Origin: a virus
IMG/VR virus record: IMGVR_UViG_3300017786_000060
Location: 1-34,081 of that record
Strand: one strand, 5' to 3'
DNA length: 34,081 nt
In this document: positions 25,880-34,081 of the stretch, in pieces
Layout of the letters: every line of letters starts with the position of its first letter
Position numbering within the stretch: the first letter of the stretch is position 1
Position numbers and translations under genes: made by a program
The notes under the pieces: generated by a model
What the model saw: the letters and a program-made list of their open reading frames with translations, nothing else
Database searches by the model: none
What the model was told of the DNA's origin: nothing

Positions 25880-28800
25880 TAATATCCTCCTTGACCACTA
25901 TTGTTATTGTTTGATGGTGGCGTATATTCATTACTCGATAAATAATCACCTGCACCTATATAAGTATCGTCATTAGAAATGTAACCTTCTTCTGTCACAG
26001 TCACCATATCACTAATAGGTGTATTATAATACGCGCCTATTTTAGAGTTATCGAAAAATTTAAGATTCTCATTATAGTTATTTCTAGCTCTATAATCGTA
26101 ATCATTTGTAGTAATGGTATGTAGCTCGCTTTGTTGAAGATGGATTACATTAGTAGAAACGTTATTAAACTTTTTCACTTTTCTATTTGCAGGTCTATCA
26201 TCGATGTTATAAAAAACGTTAGGTTCTATAGTAGGAGAAATCAACTCCTGTATTGAAGGTTCTGTTCCATCAACTACTTCTATTCGAGGGCCCCACCACT
26301 GCGTAGGATTTTCATCTTCACTTTGATCATAAAACATATAATTTCTTAAACACACGTGTGTAGTACTTACGTCTGTCATCCATTTTGACTCCCAATGATT
26401 AATAACTGGACCAGTTTCATACGTCGACACTGACACAAATGCGCCATTGGCGTCGTAGTAACCTACCTTTTCTCCCGAGGTATTATATAATCCAAATTCA
26501 TTCGAGTACATTCGCTCATTGTTGCCAAGATCTGGTCTTACAAAGCCAACTAGCAAATACCATTCGTCTGCAGTAGGACAACTAAATTCACTTAACAAAT
26601 AATTATTCTCTCGCCCCACGGCCGTGCTCCAATATCCTTTTGTGCCAGCAGTTCGAGTAATTGAAGTTGCGCTCGTATAAGTTTCAATTCCAAAATATCC
26701 AGTCCCTGCATATTGTTCTCTCGTCGTTGTATCATTCGTTCCGTATTGTTCTATAATCGCTGCGTTGGTTCTTATTTTCGACTGCTTAATCCACGTAGAA
26801 AATCTGTATGTTTTTGTTATATCAACCGGCACGTTAGGAGATTCAAATCCTCCTTCAGCATTTGCATCTGTTCCAGAGTTTACTCCAACCCATCCAATAG
26901 TAATATCTCTAAATGGTGTTTTAATGTATTCTCTAAAATTTTCTAATGCAGCGTTGCCAGCATGCCTCCACCTTTTGTTAAAGGGTGTCCCGTACGTAGC
27001 ATCATTACCCCTTCCAGGTGACCATGGTAGAACCTCACTTAAAAGGTTTGTTTCTTTGCGTTGTGAAGGCAATACATACAGGTCGTTCGAGTTAAGTTCA
27101 TTTGCGGTTAAAGTAGCATAATCTGATACACGTGTATGTTTATCAAACCATTTGGTCCATCTTTGATATTCATTAAATACTTTCTCGTCACGCGCTTCTG
27201 CATTCGCTCCAGAAATAAGTCGAAGTATAAAGAAAGCAACTCGATCGTATATACCTCCTCCATCTCTTGGGCTGTTACCATTTACAAGAGCGCGTATTAA
27301 TATAAAGAGTGATCTGAATTCTGCATCTAACCAACCAGGCTGATAGAAAGGCATATGCATCGAGTCCGCGCCAACATTGTTAAGTCTCCTTTCGCTATCG
27401 GTAAGAGTTTTCCAAGGAGGAACTAATTTTTGAAGCCAATCTGTAAGTTTAAGATCTGCAGTTTCAATAGCGCTGTCTACTTTATACGAAGTATCACCTA
27501 GCCAAGAATTTGATCTGCTTATTTGCATAAGAAGTGCACTAAACATTTTCATACCAGCTGGGTGAACTAATCTTAAATATTCGCTTTCCCATTCGTTGAG
27601 TTGAATACCTCCACGTATCTGATAAGAATAGTCTTGCCAAAAGTCACTATCCTGAAGTCTATTAACATCTGACACAAATCCTTTTCTATCGCCGTAATTT
27701 CCTGATGATGAAACTGATTCGTTAAAAGTATGGGAAAAATTATTTCTACTGACAATTTTTAATGAAGGACTTCCATCTCCAAACGAGGCTTTTCCTATAC
27801 CATTCGTTTGTTTATACGTCACAGAAAAGTTTGATAACACGTTGTTTGTAGAACTTTCGTACGACCAAAATGCATCCTTTAATGGACCAGTAATACCTGT
27901 GAATGTATATGTTTGTTTACTATTACGCAAGTATTCTAATGAAGATAAACTGTCACCTTCATCTACATCAACTCGCATCGCCCATTGATAAGGGTTTAAT
28001 TTTTTGACTAAATAATTATGTATCTCTCCAATTTTTGTATTAGTAACTTGCTTTTGGTAATACGCAAAATATTTAATATTACCTTGAAAATAGTGATTAG
28101 ACCTTCTTACACCAAGTCGCAAAGTAGCATCTATATCATTCACATCGAGCATTTCTTTAGTAGTAACTGCGGTGATTTGCTTACCGTGTGTTACCCAATT
28201 GCTAGAAGATATTTGAGGAAACCGTGGATCTGCCGCTACATAACGTGTCTCAGCTCCGATACTCGAATAAAGTAATTGATAAGGAGAATAAGTATGACGT
28301 CTTAAACTAGTTGACGTGCTTGATCCGAAGCCAGACAAGACTTTCACTCTTTTTTCATAGTCAATAAGCGTTTGATAAAAACTAGTTCTTTGAACACCAG
28401 AATTATTTAAAGAATTATTGTTATTACCTGTTACAACCTGAGCTGTTCCATCGTAAATATCATTTGGAAGATTAGTGCCGCCAAAGGCGCCTGTAGCGTA
28501 ATTTTCATAAACCGAAGCATGATACTGACTGATCTTGTGCATTATCCCGGTTGATCGATTATTAATTACTTCAAATGCTGCGTTAGGAGTTGCATCAACC
28601 CAAATTTGTAAAGGAAAATACTTTCCTTCATAACCTGTCCTTTGTCCTTTCAATATCCACATGCCGTAAGCCAGCTGTCCAACTGGACCATAATCAAATG
28701 CTAATAAGATGTCAGACCAGCTTCTAGTAATGACGCTTCTGATAAAGGGGGTATAAAAATTGACTATCTCTGCTCTAGTCATATATTCAATTACGTATTT

Positions 28801-31461
28801 GTCAAAGTTACCTTGAAGGCCTCCGGTTGTGACTTGATACGTCCAAAAGTTTGTACTATTACCAGTAATTACTGCGTCTGCGAAATCAGCCTCATAGTAA
28901 TCACTTCCATTCGACGATGTTCCTGCTTTCGTGAATCCATTAATGTCAATTTGTGTCGTAAGATAACCACCATCCTCAGCGTCATAGTAAACTCCTGCAC
29001 TCTTAATATCAAAGGAAGTAGGTGTACCATAGTCGCTATCATCCCAGACTCTTTCCCAGGTTTCTCCGTTTACCGATACATCGATGTATCCGTTACCGGC
29101 TGAAGTGCCAGGTGTATTGCCGTATTGCAGTGACTTTACGTCAACTCTTAGATTCTTAGTTGTAGTCGTTTGTTTAGTTATACTAAAGGTTCGAGAAGAA
29201 GTAAATGCAGAATAATACGGAGGACGTATTGTTGGATTGCTATCACTTCTTTGAAGGACGGCAGTGCTCACCTGGGGCGTAGTGGTCGAAGCCGCGCCAT
29301 CCATTATATTCCACTTATAATCGATTAAGGTACCATCGTCTGCTGTCCCACTAGGCTGGTCATCTAATTCGATTACGCAGCCATTTGCAGGGCTTACTTG
29401 ACTATAACCACTATTAACATTACCGGTGTAAAAACCATTCACATCAGTACCGAGTTCAGTGATAGGTAATCCTGAAACAATTATTGCTTCCGATCCTGAA
29501 GAAGGAACCACTTTACCAAAATTAGTTTCTGCAATAGTAATAGTATCACCAACACTATATCCACTGCCAGGTGAAACAAGAGTGACAGAGCTTACATTGC
29601 TTTTTAATGATGCTACTTCAAAGGTAAGTTGTTCAACACCACCACCTAATTGAATATCATCGATATAAACAATATCACCTACGGTGAAGCCCGAACCTCC
29701 TGAATTAATAGTAATTGTTGCACCGCCAAATTCATCCACAACTACTGTAAGGTCTACATCGCTGTGAGCGCCATCGCCATTAATATACTGCACCGAAGTG
29801 TTATTGATTGTGTATGTACCGGGTACACGGCCGAGGACGGCCCCGTTTTGATTAGTAATAGTTCCAATAGCAGTTTGATGCACGACGACATCAAATGTTG
29901 CTCCTGTGCCTCCACCACCAGATGTAGAACTTAAACCACTATATGTACCAGCAATACGATACGCGTCATCAAGTCTAATATTATCATCATCAATTCTTGC
30001 TATTTTACCATCAGTTCCACTCGCGTCAGCTGCATAATCTCTTAGGCCTTTTACTGCAACAGTAGCGTATTCTTCGTTAGGGATAACGGTAGTGCCCGTC
30101 TGTTGCACAGAATTATAACCATCGCCAGTTCCCCACCTCCAAGTTTCATAATTCAATTTCTTATTTGATATCCCTATCTGAAGACCAGGATAATTGGCAG
30201 CATCTGCAAATAGATGTACAGGTGCGTTCGACCCGCTATTCAACTTAATGTGAGCTACAAGAGTGTGAGCATTTGTGTTATTTGACTGTGTTAAAATTTC
30301 TGGATTCGTGTTATATATTTGTCCAAGATCAATATGATTTCTGTCCCATGTAGATCCTCCAGGATCGTCTGTAAATAGGAATCCATCTTCTTTAGTATAA
30401 GTTGCTCCATTTTTCAACTTGGCGATAGATTGCGAAAACCTTTTGCTGTGCGCATCGTAAACTTGAAAAGTGTTTTCTATAGGATTGTATCTTTCACTTT
30501 CTGAAGTATCAACTTCGAGAAAAAGAAACTCAGTGTCTGGGTGAGAAAGATTGGTGTTATCGATTTTTTCAATTCGTTGTATTTGTCCACTAGCAATTTC
30601 GCTATCGCCAGTATCGTAAAACTTAAGAGACTCACCTACACTATTAATATTTAAGAGATCGTTACTTGCAAAACCAGTAAGTGTATTGCCATAATTAAAA
30701 ATATCATTATCTTGAATCCAATCGCCGTCTGACGCTTTGAGAAGAAAATCCTTTGGGTATAACACCTCTACAATTTCATCGAAAAACAATTTGAAGAAAA
30801 CCAAAACAGATTCTTCACTTCCTCGAATAGAATAGTAGTTAACAACTCTTTTATACAGCGAAACGGTATCAATCACACGAGAATCAGGTACAGATATCGC
30901 GATTTCTCTTTGTATTTTATTTAGATAATCAGAAGACGTTTCATCAATATCATGTTCAGTCAATATTCTTTTACTTATATTTAAAACCTGATCGTTCGCA
31001 TTAAGATATGTGTAATAGTCTTCTAAAAGCGCTGTAAGTGTTTCAGCTGATTCGCGTAGCTGTAATGGAATCAGATCTTCAACTGTAGAAGATTCTTTAT
31101 TTGATACTCTTTCATTATGAGGATTGGTTTGCTTAGGAGAATATTGAGCAACACTCGAAACCACAAAAGAAGCTTCAGGAATATTTGTGTACGAAACAAT
31201 ATTCGTGGCTGCGTCAAAGTTATACGTAGCATATTCTGAATATGTTTCGTTATTATATGCTGATGCTGAAGGTTTACCAACCGTCCCATGATTCATGAAT
31301 CCCATTGGCATATAAAAAACCCTGTCGTCTAAACCTTCAAACGTGTGTTGATGGTATTGCCCAACGATATCGTCTGGGCTCGTGTATAGAGGATAGTAAT
31401 AGCCAAATACTCCGGCAGAATCGCCGTAGTTGCTTGTTCCTTTTAAATAATAAACTGACAT
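25879..31461 (-). CDS. 7: Enlarged baseplate wedge initiator gp7 homologue
   Basis: 1860 residues, against 1032 in T4. gp7 starts wedge assembly by binding gp10, gp8 and gp6 in T4. The conserved helical core is visible at about 143-243: LLEDYYTYLNANDQVLNIS, YLNKIQREIAIS, YKRVVNYYSIRGSEESVLVF, FFDEIVEVLYP, matching T4 'YNNLRNLIRNQYP...SYDFYSTKGIEASYKFLFKVLYNEEVEIE'. A second match, EYLRLVHPAGMKMFS (about 1292-1306), corresponds to T4 'IRFVHPVGFGF'. The N-terminal 60 residues are a domain shared with the 694-residue fibre. Between the core parts are a possible lectin-type beta domain (about 380-490) and GSG[FY].VGD repeats (about 590-640); near the end (about 1520-1740) there is a carbohydrate-binding-like module. 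The insert functions are inferred. Confidence 0.85.
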   Translation of the reverse strand: MSVYYLKGTSNYGDSAGVFGYYYPLYTSPDDIVGQYHQHTFEGLDDRVFYMPMGFMNHGTVGKPSASAYNNETYSEYATYNFDAATNIVSYTNIPEASFVVSSVAQYSPKQTNPHNERVSNKESSTVEDLIPLQLRESAETLTALLEDYYTYLNANDQVLNISKRILTEHDIDETSSDYLNKIQREIAISVPDSRVIDTVSLYKRVVNYYSIRGSEESVLVFFKLFFDEIVEVLYPKDFLLKASDGDWIQDNDIFNYGNTLTGFASNDLLNINSVGESLKFYDTGDSEIASGQIQRIEKIDNTNLSHPDTEFLFLEVDTSESERYNPIENTFQVYDAHSKRFSQSIAKLKNGATYTKEDGFLFTDDPGGSTWDRNHIDLGQIYNTNPEILTQSNNTNAHTLVAHIKLNSGSNAPVHLFADAANYPGLQIGISNKKLNYETWRWGTGDGYNSVQQTGTTVIPNEEYATVAVKGLRDYAADASGTDGKIARIDDDNIRLDDAYRIAGTYSGLSSTSGGGGTGATFDVVVHQTAIGTITNQNGAVLGRVPGTYTINNTSVQYINGDGAHSDVDLTVVVDEFGGATITINSGGSGFTVGDIVYIDDIQLGGGVEQLTFEVASLKSNVSSVTLVSPGSGYSVGDTITIAETNFGKVVPSSGSEAIIVSGLPITELGTDVNGFYTGNVNSGYSQVSPANGCVIELDDQPSGTADDGTLIDYKWNIMDGAASTTTPQVSTAVLQRSDSNPTIRPPYYSAFTSSRTFSITKQTTTTKNLRVDVKSLQYGNTPGTSAGNGYIDVSVNGETWERVWDDSDYGTPTSFDIKSAGVYYDAEDGGYLTTQIDINGFTKAGTSSNGSDYYEADFADAVITGNSTNFWTYQVTTGGLQGNFDKYVIEYMTRAEIVNFYTPFIRSVITRSWSDILLAFDYGPVGQLAYGMWILKGQRTGYEGKYFPLQIWVDATPNAAFEVINNRSTGIMHKISQYHASVYENYATGAFGGTNLPNDIYDGTAQVVTGNNNNSLNNSGVQRTSFYQTLIDYEKRVKVLSGFGSSTSTSLRRHTYSPYQLLYSSIGAETRYVAADPRFPQISSSNWVTHGKQITAVTTKEMLDVNDIDATLRLGVRRSNHYFQGNIKYFAYYQKQVTNTKIGEIHNYLVKKLNPYQWAMRVDVDEGDSLSSLEYLRNSKQTYTFTGITGPLKDAFWSYESSTNNVLSNFSVTYKQTNGIGKASFGDGSPSLKIVSRNNFSHTFNESVSSSGNYGDRKGFVSDVNRLQDSDFWQDYSYQIRGGIQLNEWESEYLRLVHPAGMKMFSALLMQISRSNSWLGDTSYKVDSAIETADLKLTDWLQKLVPPWKTLTDSERRLNNVGADSMHMPFYQPGWLDAEFRSLFILIRALVNGNSPRDGGGIYDRVAFFILRLISGANAEARDEKVFNEYQRWTKWFDKHTRVSDYATLTANELNSNDLYVLPSQRKETNLLSEVLPWSPGRGNDATYGTPFNKRWRHAGNAALENFREYIKTPFRDITIGWVGVNSGTDANAEGGFESPNVPVDITKTYRFSTWIKQSKIRTNAAIIEQYGTNDTTTREQYAGTGYFGIETYTSATSITRTAGTKGYWSTAVGRENNYLLSEFSCPTADEWYLLVGFVRPDLGNNERMYSNEFGLYNTSGEKVGYYDANGAFVSVSTYETGPVINHWESKWMTDVSTTHVCLRNYMFYDQSEDENPTQWWGPRIEVVDGTEPSIQELISPTIEPNVFYNIDDRPANRKVKKFNNVSTNVIHLQQSELHTITTNDYDYRARNNYNENLKFFDNSKIGAYYNTPISDMVTVTEEGYISNDDTYIGAGDYLSSNEYTPPSNNNNSGQGGY

Positions 31462-31467
31462 ATTAAA

Positions 31468-33453
31468 TTAGTATCCGGTGTTGCCGGTGTTGCCGGTGTT
31501 GCCGGTATTGCTACTAGCATTAGAAGAACTTGAACTACCACCTTGATCGGCTGTAACTCCTGAAGTATTTGACGTAATTAGTCCTCCATCAGAACGTGTA
31601 GAATAAGTGTTATAATTATCGTTCACCGAACCAGACACCGCAGCCGTATCAATTTCTGCACTCACCGAAGTCTTAGGAACGTCAATACGTAAGAGTGTGT
31701 TTCGACGAGATACAATATCATTAGAATTTGGTGATACTTCAAAACGTATAGTTTCAACTGATTGTGTAAGTGGAATTTTAGAATTACTTATATTTATTTC
31801 TCCAGTTAAAACATTAAGTGTTCCAACCTTATTGATCGCTCTTGTTTTTACACCTTCTACTATTGAATAGACGTATATACTTCTTTCTGTTTGTCCTTCT
31901 GCGTTAGCTTCATCTGCGAAATAATAGTCAATATTGTTATATTTCCATGAGCTTGTTTGTATAATAGATTGAGCAGGATTTTCGTCGAAAAGCTCCATAT
32001 CAAAATCAATCTTATGAGTAATAGTAGAACCTCTTGTAAGTGTTAGATCTTTATACGCATAGACTCTTACTGTAGAGTTAAGAATAGCATTGTTACTTGA
32101 ATCGATTTCTCTTAAAAACTGAGAGTAACGAAATACTCCATCAAAGTTTTGTAGTTGTGATTCGTTGAAGTTACTAATCAAATCTCGCACACCCGTTTCC
32201 ATTTGTGATTGTGTAAGAGATGTAAAAGTATTATTGTATTTAAAAAGTACATTAAAGAAAAGGTATGTGTAATCCGGATCAACGACTACGGGCTCAATTG
32301 AAAGTATCCTTTTACTTTGCAGCGCATCTGTTATCGATGTTTTTTCTTCTCGTGTCAATGTAAGACTACCTTCAGGTTTTATAGATATAAACGCTTTACC
32401 AAACTGAGGAGGATTATTATTTTCACCTCCCCAAACAGATATACTATCGATAGCGCCAAACGCCTGCTTTACAAGAGTTTGATAATCGTCAGTTGTGACT
32501 GCACGATTTTGTGCAATGAAGGTAAGAGGAGCATTGAATCTAATACTTTCAATATCTTCAACTTCGGATCCACCCGCAGATTTCGAGTTAACTATAATTG
32601 TAGTTGTACCATCGACTATAGTGTCAGCACCTCGACTATACGAAAAAGCTGAAGCACCGTTTGCGTCGTCTCCTCGTGTACTTAGAAATTCGAGTTCAAT
32701 CACAGATTGGTTTCCTGGTTGTTTACCTATAGCGTTATTACCAAAGTGAATTTCGTACTTACCTTCGTAGTTTTCTTCAAGATAATATATAAGAGATGAA
32801 CTCGTAAGTCCGGATGTGTATTCTTTAAATCTATTGTATACGCTATACGTATTAGCGTTAGGCGTATCGTAAACTTTTACAAGTAGAGAACTAATATCTA
32901 CGTTACGATCTTGAATCACAAACTTTTGATTTAATAAAGAATTATCTATGTTAAATTTACGTGACTTCATCGAGCCCTGTGATACTAATAAATTACTAAA
33001 TGTAAATGTACCTATTCCAGATTCATTGACCACCACGGTTGCCTGTGAGTCTTGAAGAAGTACGAACGTATATGTGATATCATCTATTGTAGATGTAAAA
33101 GTATCGCCACGATTAATCGTGTATGTACTATCAATAGAGTCGTCCTTTCTTCTTAATATTAAAGTGATATCAGCAGTAGCCGCGGTTTTACTCGTAGGAG
33201 TATAACCTAAAAGTTTTGCACGAGAAACAACATTAGATCTTATCTGCGCGGAATCAAGAAAAGATTCGTTCATCGCGACGTGAGTATTCATCGCATTATA
33301 GTGTGTATTATACGCCAGAATATCGAGCAGATTGTTTAGACCTGAACCATCGAAGTCCCAATCTTGAAAAGGTGAGCCTGAACGTTTAAAGTAATCTTTG
33401 AGATTACCTTTTATTTTATCGAAGTCTAATTCCGTTGTATTAAATTGTGCCAT
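31468..33453 (-). CDS. 6: Baseplate wedge protein gp6
   Basis: 661 residues, against 660 in T4. A gp6 dimer ring forms the backbone of the inner baseplate. The start (DFDKIKGNLKDYFKRSGSPFQDWDFDGSGLNNLLDILAYNTHYNA) is the family signature, and the central part YQTLVKQAFGAIDSISVWGGENNNPPQFGKAFISIKP (about 328-364) is also typical. It starts one base after gp25 ends, as expected for the conserved gp25-gp6 pair. The last 23 residues are an unusual low-complexity tail, Ser/Asn-rich and then NTG repeats, coded by a 9-base tandem repeat. Confidence 0.97.
   Translation of the reverse strand: MAQFNTTELDFDKIKGNLKDYFKRSGSPFQDWDFDGSGLNNLLDILAYNTHYNAMNTHVAMNESFLDSAQIRSNVVSRAKLLGYTPTSKTAATADITLILRRKDDSIDSTYTINRGDTFTSTIDDITYTFVLLQDSQATVVVNESGIGTFTFSNLLVSQGSMKSRKFNIDNSLLNQKFVIQDRNVDISSLLVKVYDTPNANTYSVYNRFKEYTSGLTSSSLIYYLEENYEGKYEIHFGNNAIGKQPGNQSVIELEFLSTRGDDANGASAFSYSRGADTIVDGTTTIIVNSKSAGGSEVEDIESIRFNAPLTFIAQNRAVTTDDYQTLVKQAFGAIDSISVWGGENNNPPQFGKAFISIKPEGSLTLTREEKTSITDALQSKRILSIEPVVVDPDYTYLFFNVLFKYNNTFTSLTQSQMETGVRDLISNFNESQLQNFDGVFRYSQFLREIDSSNNAILNSTVRVYAYKDLTLTRGSTITHKIDFDMELFDENPAQSIIQTSSWKYNNIDYYFADEANAEGQTERSIYVYSIVEGVKTRAINKVGTLNVLTGEINISNSKIPLTQSVETIRFEVSPNSNDIVSRRNTLLRIDVPKTSVSAEIDTAAVSGSVNDNYNTYSTRSDGGLITSNTSGVTADQGGSSSSSNASSNTGNTGNTGNTGY
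31475..31510 (-). repeat. 9-bp tandem repeat, 4 units, end of gp6
   Basis: Units CCGGTGTTG three times and CCGGTATTG once (plus strand). It codes for the NTG repeat at the C-terminus of gp6. Such repeats are prone to copy-number change. Confidence 0.9.
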
Positions 33454-33454
33454 A

Positions 33455-33889
33455 TTATCTTAATCTCTGAAGTCCTAATTCTACTTCTGTTGTAGTGTTT
33501 TGTGTAATTACATTAAATCCTATCGATACGCGATATGCGTTTGCATCTACATCATCTAGTATTTGAATATTCACCATGTTTATTCGCGGTTCATGATCTC
33601 TTAACAATCGATCAATCTCTTTCTTCATTTGAATCGCGGTAAATTGATCGGCTGGTTCGAATAGCAAACCTGTTACATTCGATCCTAGCTTACTTTGAAA
33701 TGGTCGCTCACCAAAATTAGTAAGGATAAGATTCTTCACAGCATTACGTACAGCTTGTATATCGCTTAAAGGCGTGATATCTTTTCTTGTTGGGTGTATA
33801 CTCATACCTAAATCTAAATCAGAATAGAGTTTCTTCCTCGCCAGTGTAGAAGGACGTGTCTGATTGTAGTCTGAAGCTGCGGTACTCAT
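33455..33889 (-). CDS. 25: Baseplate wedge protein gp25
   Basis: 144 residues, against 132 in T4. Member of the GPW/gp25 family. In T4, gp25 sits at the inner baseplate next to the tube and helps start sheath polymerisation. The conserved block DIQAVRNAVKNLILTNFGERPFQSKLGSNVTGLLFE (about 43-78) is the family hallmark, and DHEPRINMVNIQI is the second conserved segment. The ATG at 33889 follows a TATAAATA box by 8 bases, with no clear ribosome binding site. It is followed directly by gp6. Confidence 0.97.
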   Translation of the reverse strand: MSTAASDYNQTRPSTLARKKLYSDLDLGMSIHPTRKDITPLSDIQAVRNAVKNLILTNFGERPFQSKLGSNVTGLLFEPADQFTAIQMKKEIDRLLRDHEPRINMVNIQILDDVDANAYRVSIGFNVITQNTTTEVELGLQRLR

Positions 33890-33897
33890 ATATAATC

Positions 33898-33905
33898 TAT
33901 TTATA
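33898..33905 (-). promoter_or_regulatory. Late promoter TATAAATA, gp25-gp6-gp7
   Basis: A perfect T4 late consensus on the minus strand, eight bases before the gp25 ATG and downstream of a terminator-like hairpin. It probably opens the baseplate wedge operon. Confidence 0.65.
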
Positions 33906-33928
33906 CTACTTTCATGGTTTCAAAGCTG

Positions 33929-33951
33929 AAAAATCTCGCGCGAGAATTTTT
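33929..33951. terminator. Palindromic terminator-like hairpin upstream of gp25
   Basis: A perfect 12-base palindrome, TCTCGCGCGAGA, is flanked by five A on one side and by A and five T on the other. It can form a GC-rich hairpin followed by U on both strands, after the stop of the upstream gene (33965) and before the gp25 promoter. Confidence 0.65.
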
Positions 33952-33964
33952 GCACAAATTCATA

Positions 33965-34081
33965 TTATACTTTATAGTCTCTTAATTCAGAGATAAGATC
34001 AAGGTGCCAAAACATAAGTTCTGAATAACCCGCGACTAAATCACCATGTCCACCAAGAGTTTCTCCGATAAGAGAATCTCC
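33965..34081 (-). CDS. C-terminal end of an unidentified upstream gene (partial)
   Basis: 38 codons and a TAA stop are inside the window; the gene continues beyond the right edge. The peptide begins GDSLIGETLGGHGDLVAG and ends HLDLISELRDYKV. It shares no motif I can name. It is followed by a terminator-like hairpin, so it ends the preceding transcription unit. In T4 the upstream region holds gp5 and gp53, but I cannot assign this fragment. Confidence 0.65.
   Translation of the reverse strand, partial: GDSLIGETLGGHGDLVAGYSELMFWHLDLISELRDYKV

Noticed and set aside
26765-27121. 118-codon open frame on the plus strand
   Set aside because: It lies fully inside the gp7 homologue on the opposite strand and has no domain or start signal; a shadow frame.
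33901-33963. 20-codon frame on the minus strand upstream of gp25 (MNLCKNSRARFFSFETMKVV)
   Set aside because: It spans the terminator-like hairpin and ends in the gp25 promoter box; it has no ribosome binding site and no conserved look.

Overview
This window is a late, structural segment of a T4-like contractile-tail phage genome. Every convincing gene lies on the minus strand, so transcription runs from position 34081 toward position 1. The order is that of the T4 late virion region: gp25, gp6, gp7, gp8, then an accessory block, then gp13, gp14, gp15, gp16, gp17, gp18, gp19, gp20, a small prohead-core gene, gp21 and the first codons of gp22. AT-rich DNA, a 525-residue gp17, a 604-residue gp18 and large collar-type fibre genes between gp8 and gp13 fit a marine T4-like myovirus (cyanophage or pelagiphage relatives). 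This is inference; nothing in the window names a host.

Right part (about 18500-34081), baseplate wedge: the C-terminal tail of an unidentified upstream gene, a palindromic terminator-like hairpin, gp25, gp6, a very large gp7 homologue (1860 residues against 1032 in T4) with inserted modules, a 132-residue protein of unknown function, an enlarged gp8, and a 1764-residue DUF4815-like protein in the place where T4 has gp9/gp10.

Middle part (about 9430-18500), accessory/adhesin cassette: a short coiled-coil protein, two tail-collar (gp12-like) fibre proteins, one with a C-terminal RCC1-like propeller, a third fibre-like protein with GIGTTSP repeats, a leucine-rich-repeat protein, and two small unknown proteins. 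No T4-type gp9, gp10, gp11 or wac (fibritin) is recognisable. Two collar genes and gp13 begin with the same 17-bp sequence spanning an ATAAATA box and the start codon.

Left part (1-9422), neck, packaging, tail and prohead: gp13 and gp14 (neck), gp15 (tail terminator), gp16 and gp17 (terminase), gp18 (sheath), gp19 (tube), gp20 (portal), a 54-codon gene that resembles a gp67/68 prohead-core gene, gp21 (prohead protease) and the start of gp22 (scaffold).

Regulation: TATAAATA, the T4 late-promoter consensus read by the phage gp55 sigma factor, or close variants, precede gp25, gp8, three fibre genes, gp13, gp18, gp19, gp20 and the 54-codon gene. Before gp18, gp19 and gp8 there is room for a normal leader; at the others the box nearly touches the ATG. 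Most genes are packed end to end or overlap by a few bases. No intergenic stretch exceeds 100 bases. I saw no tRNA, CRISPR array, insertion sequence, intein or homing endonuclease.
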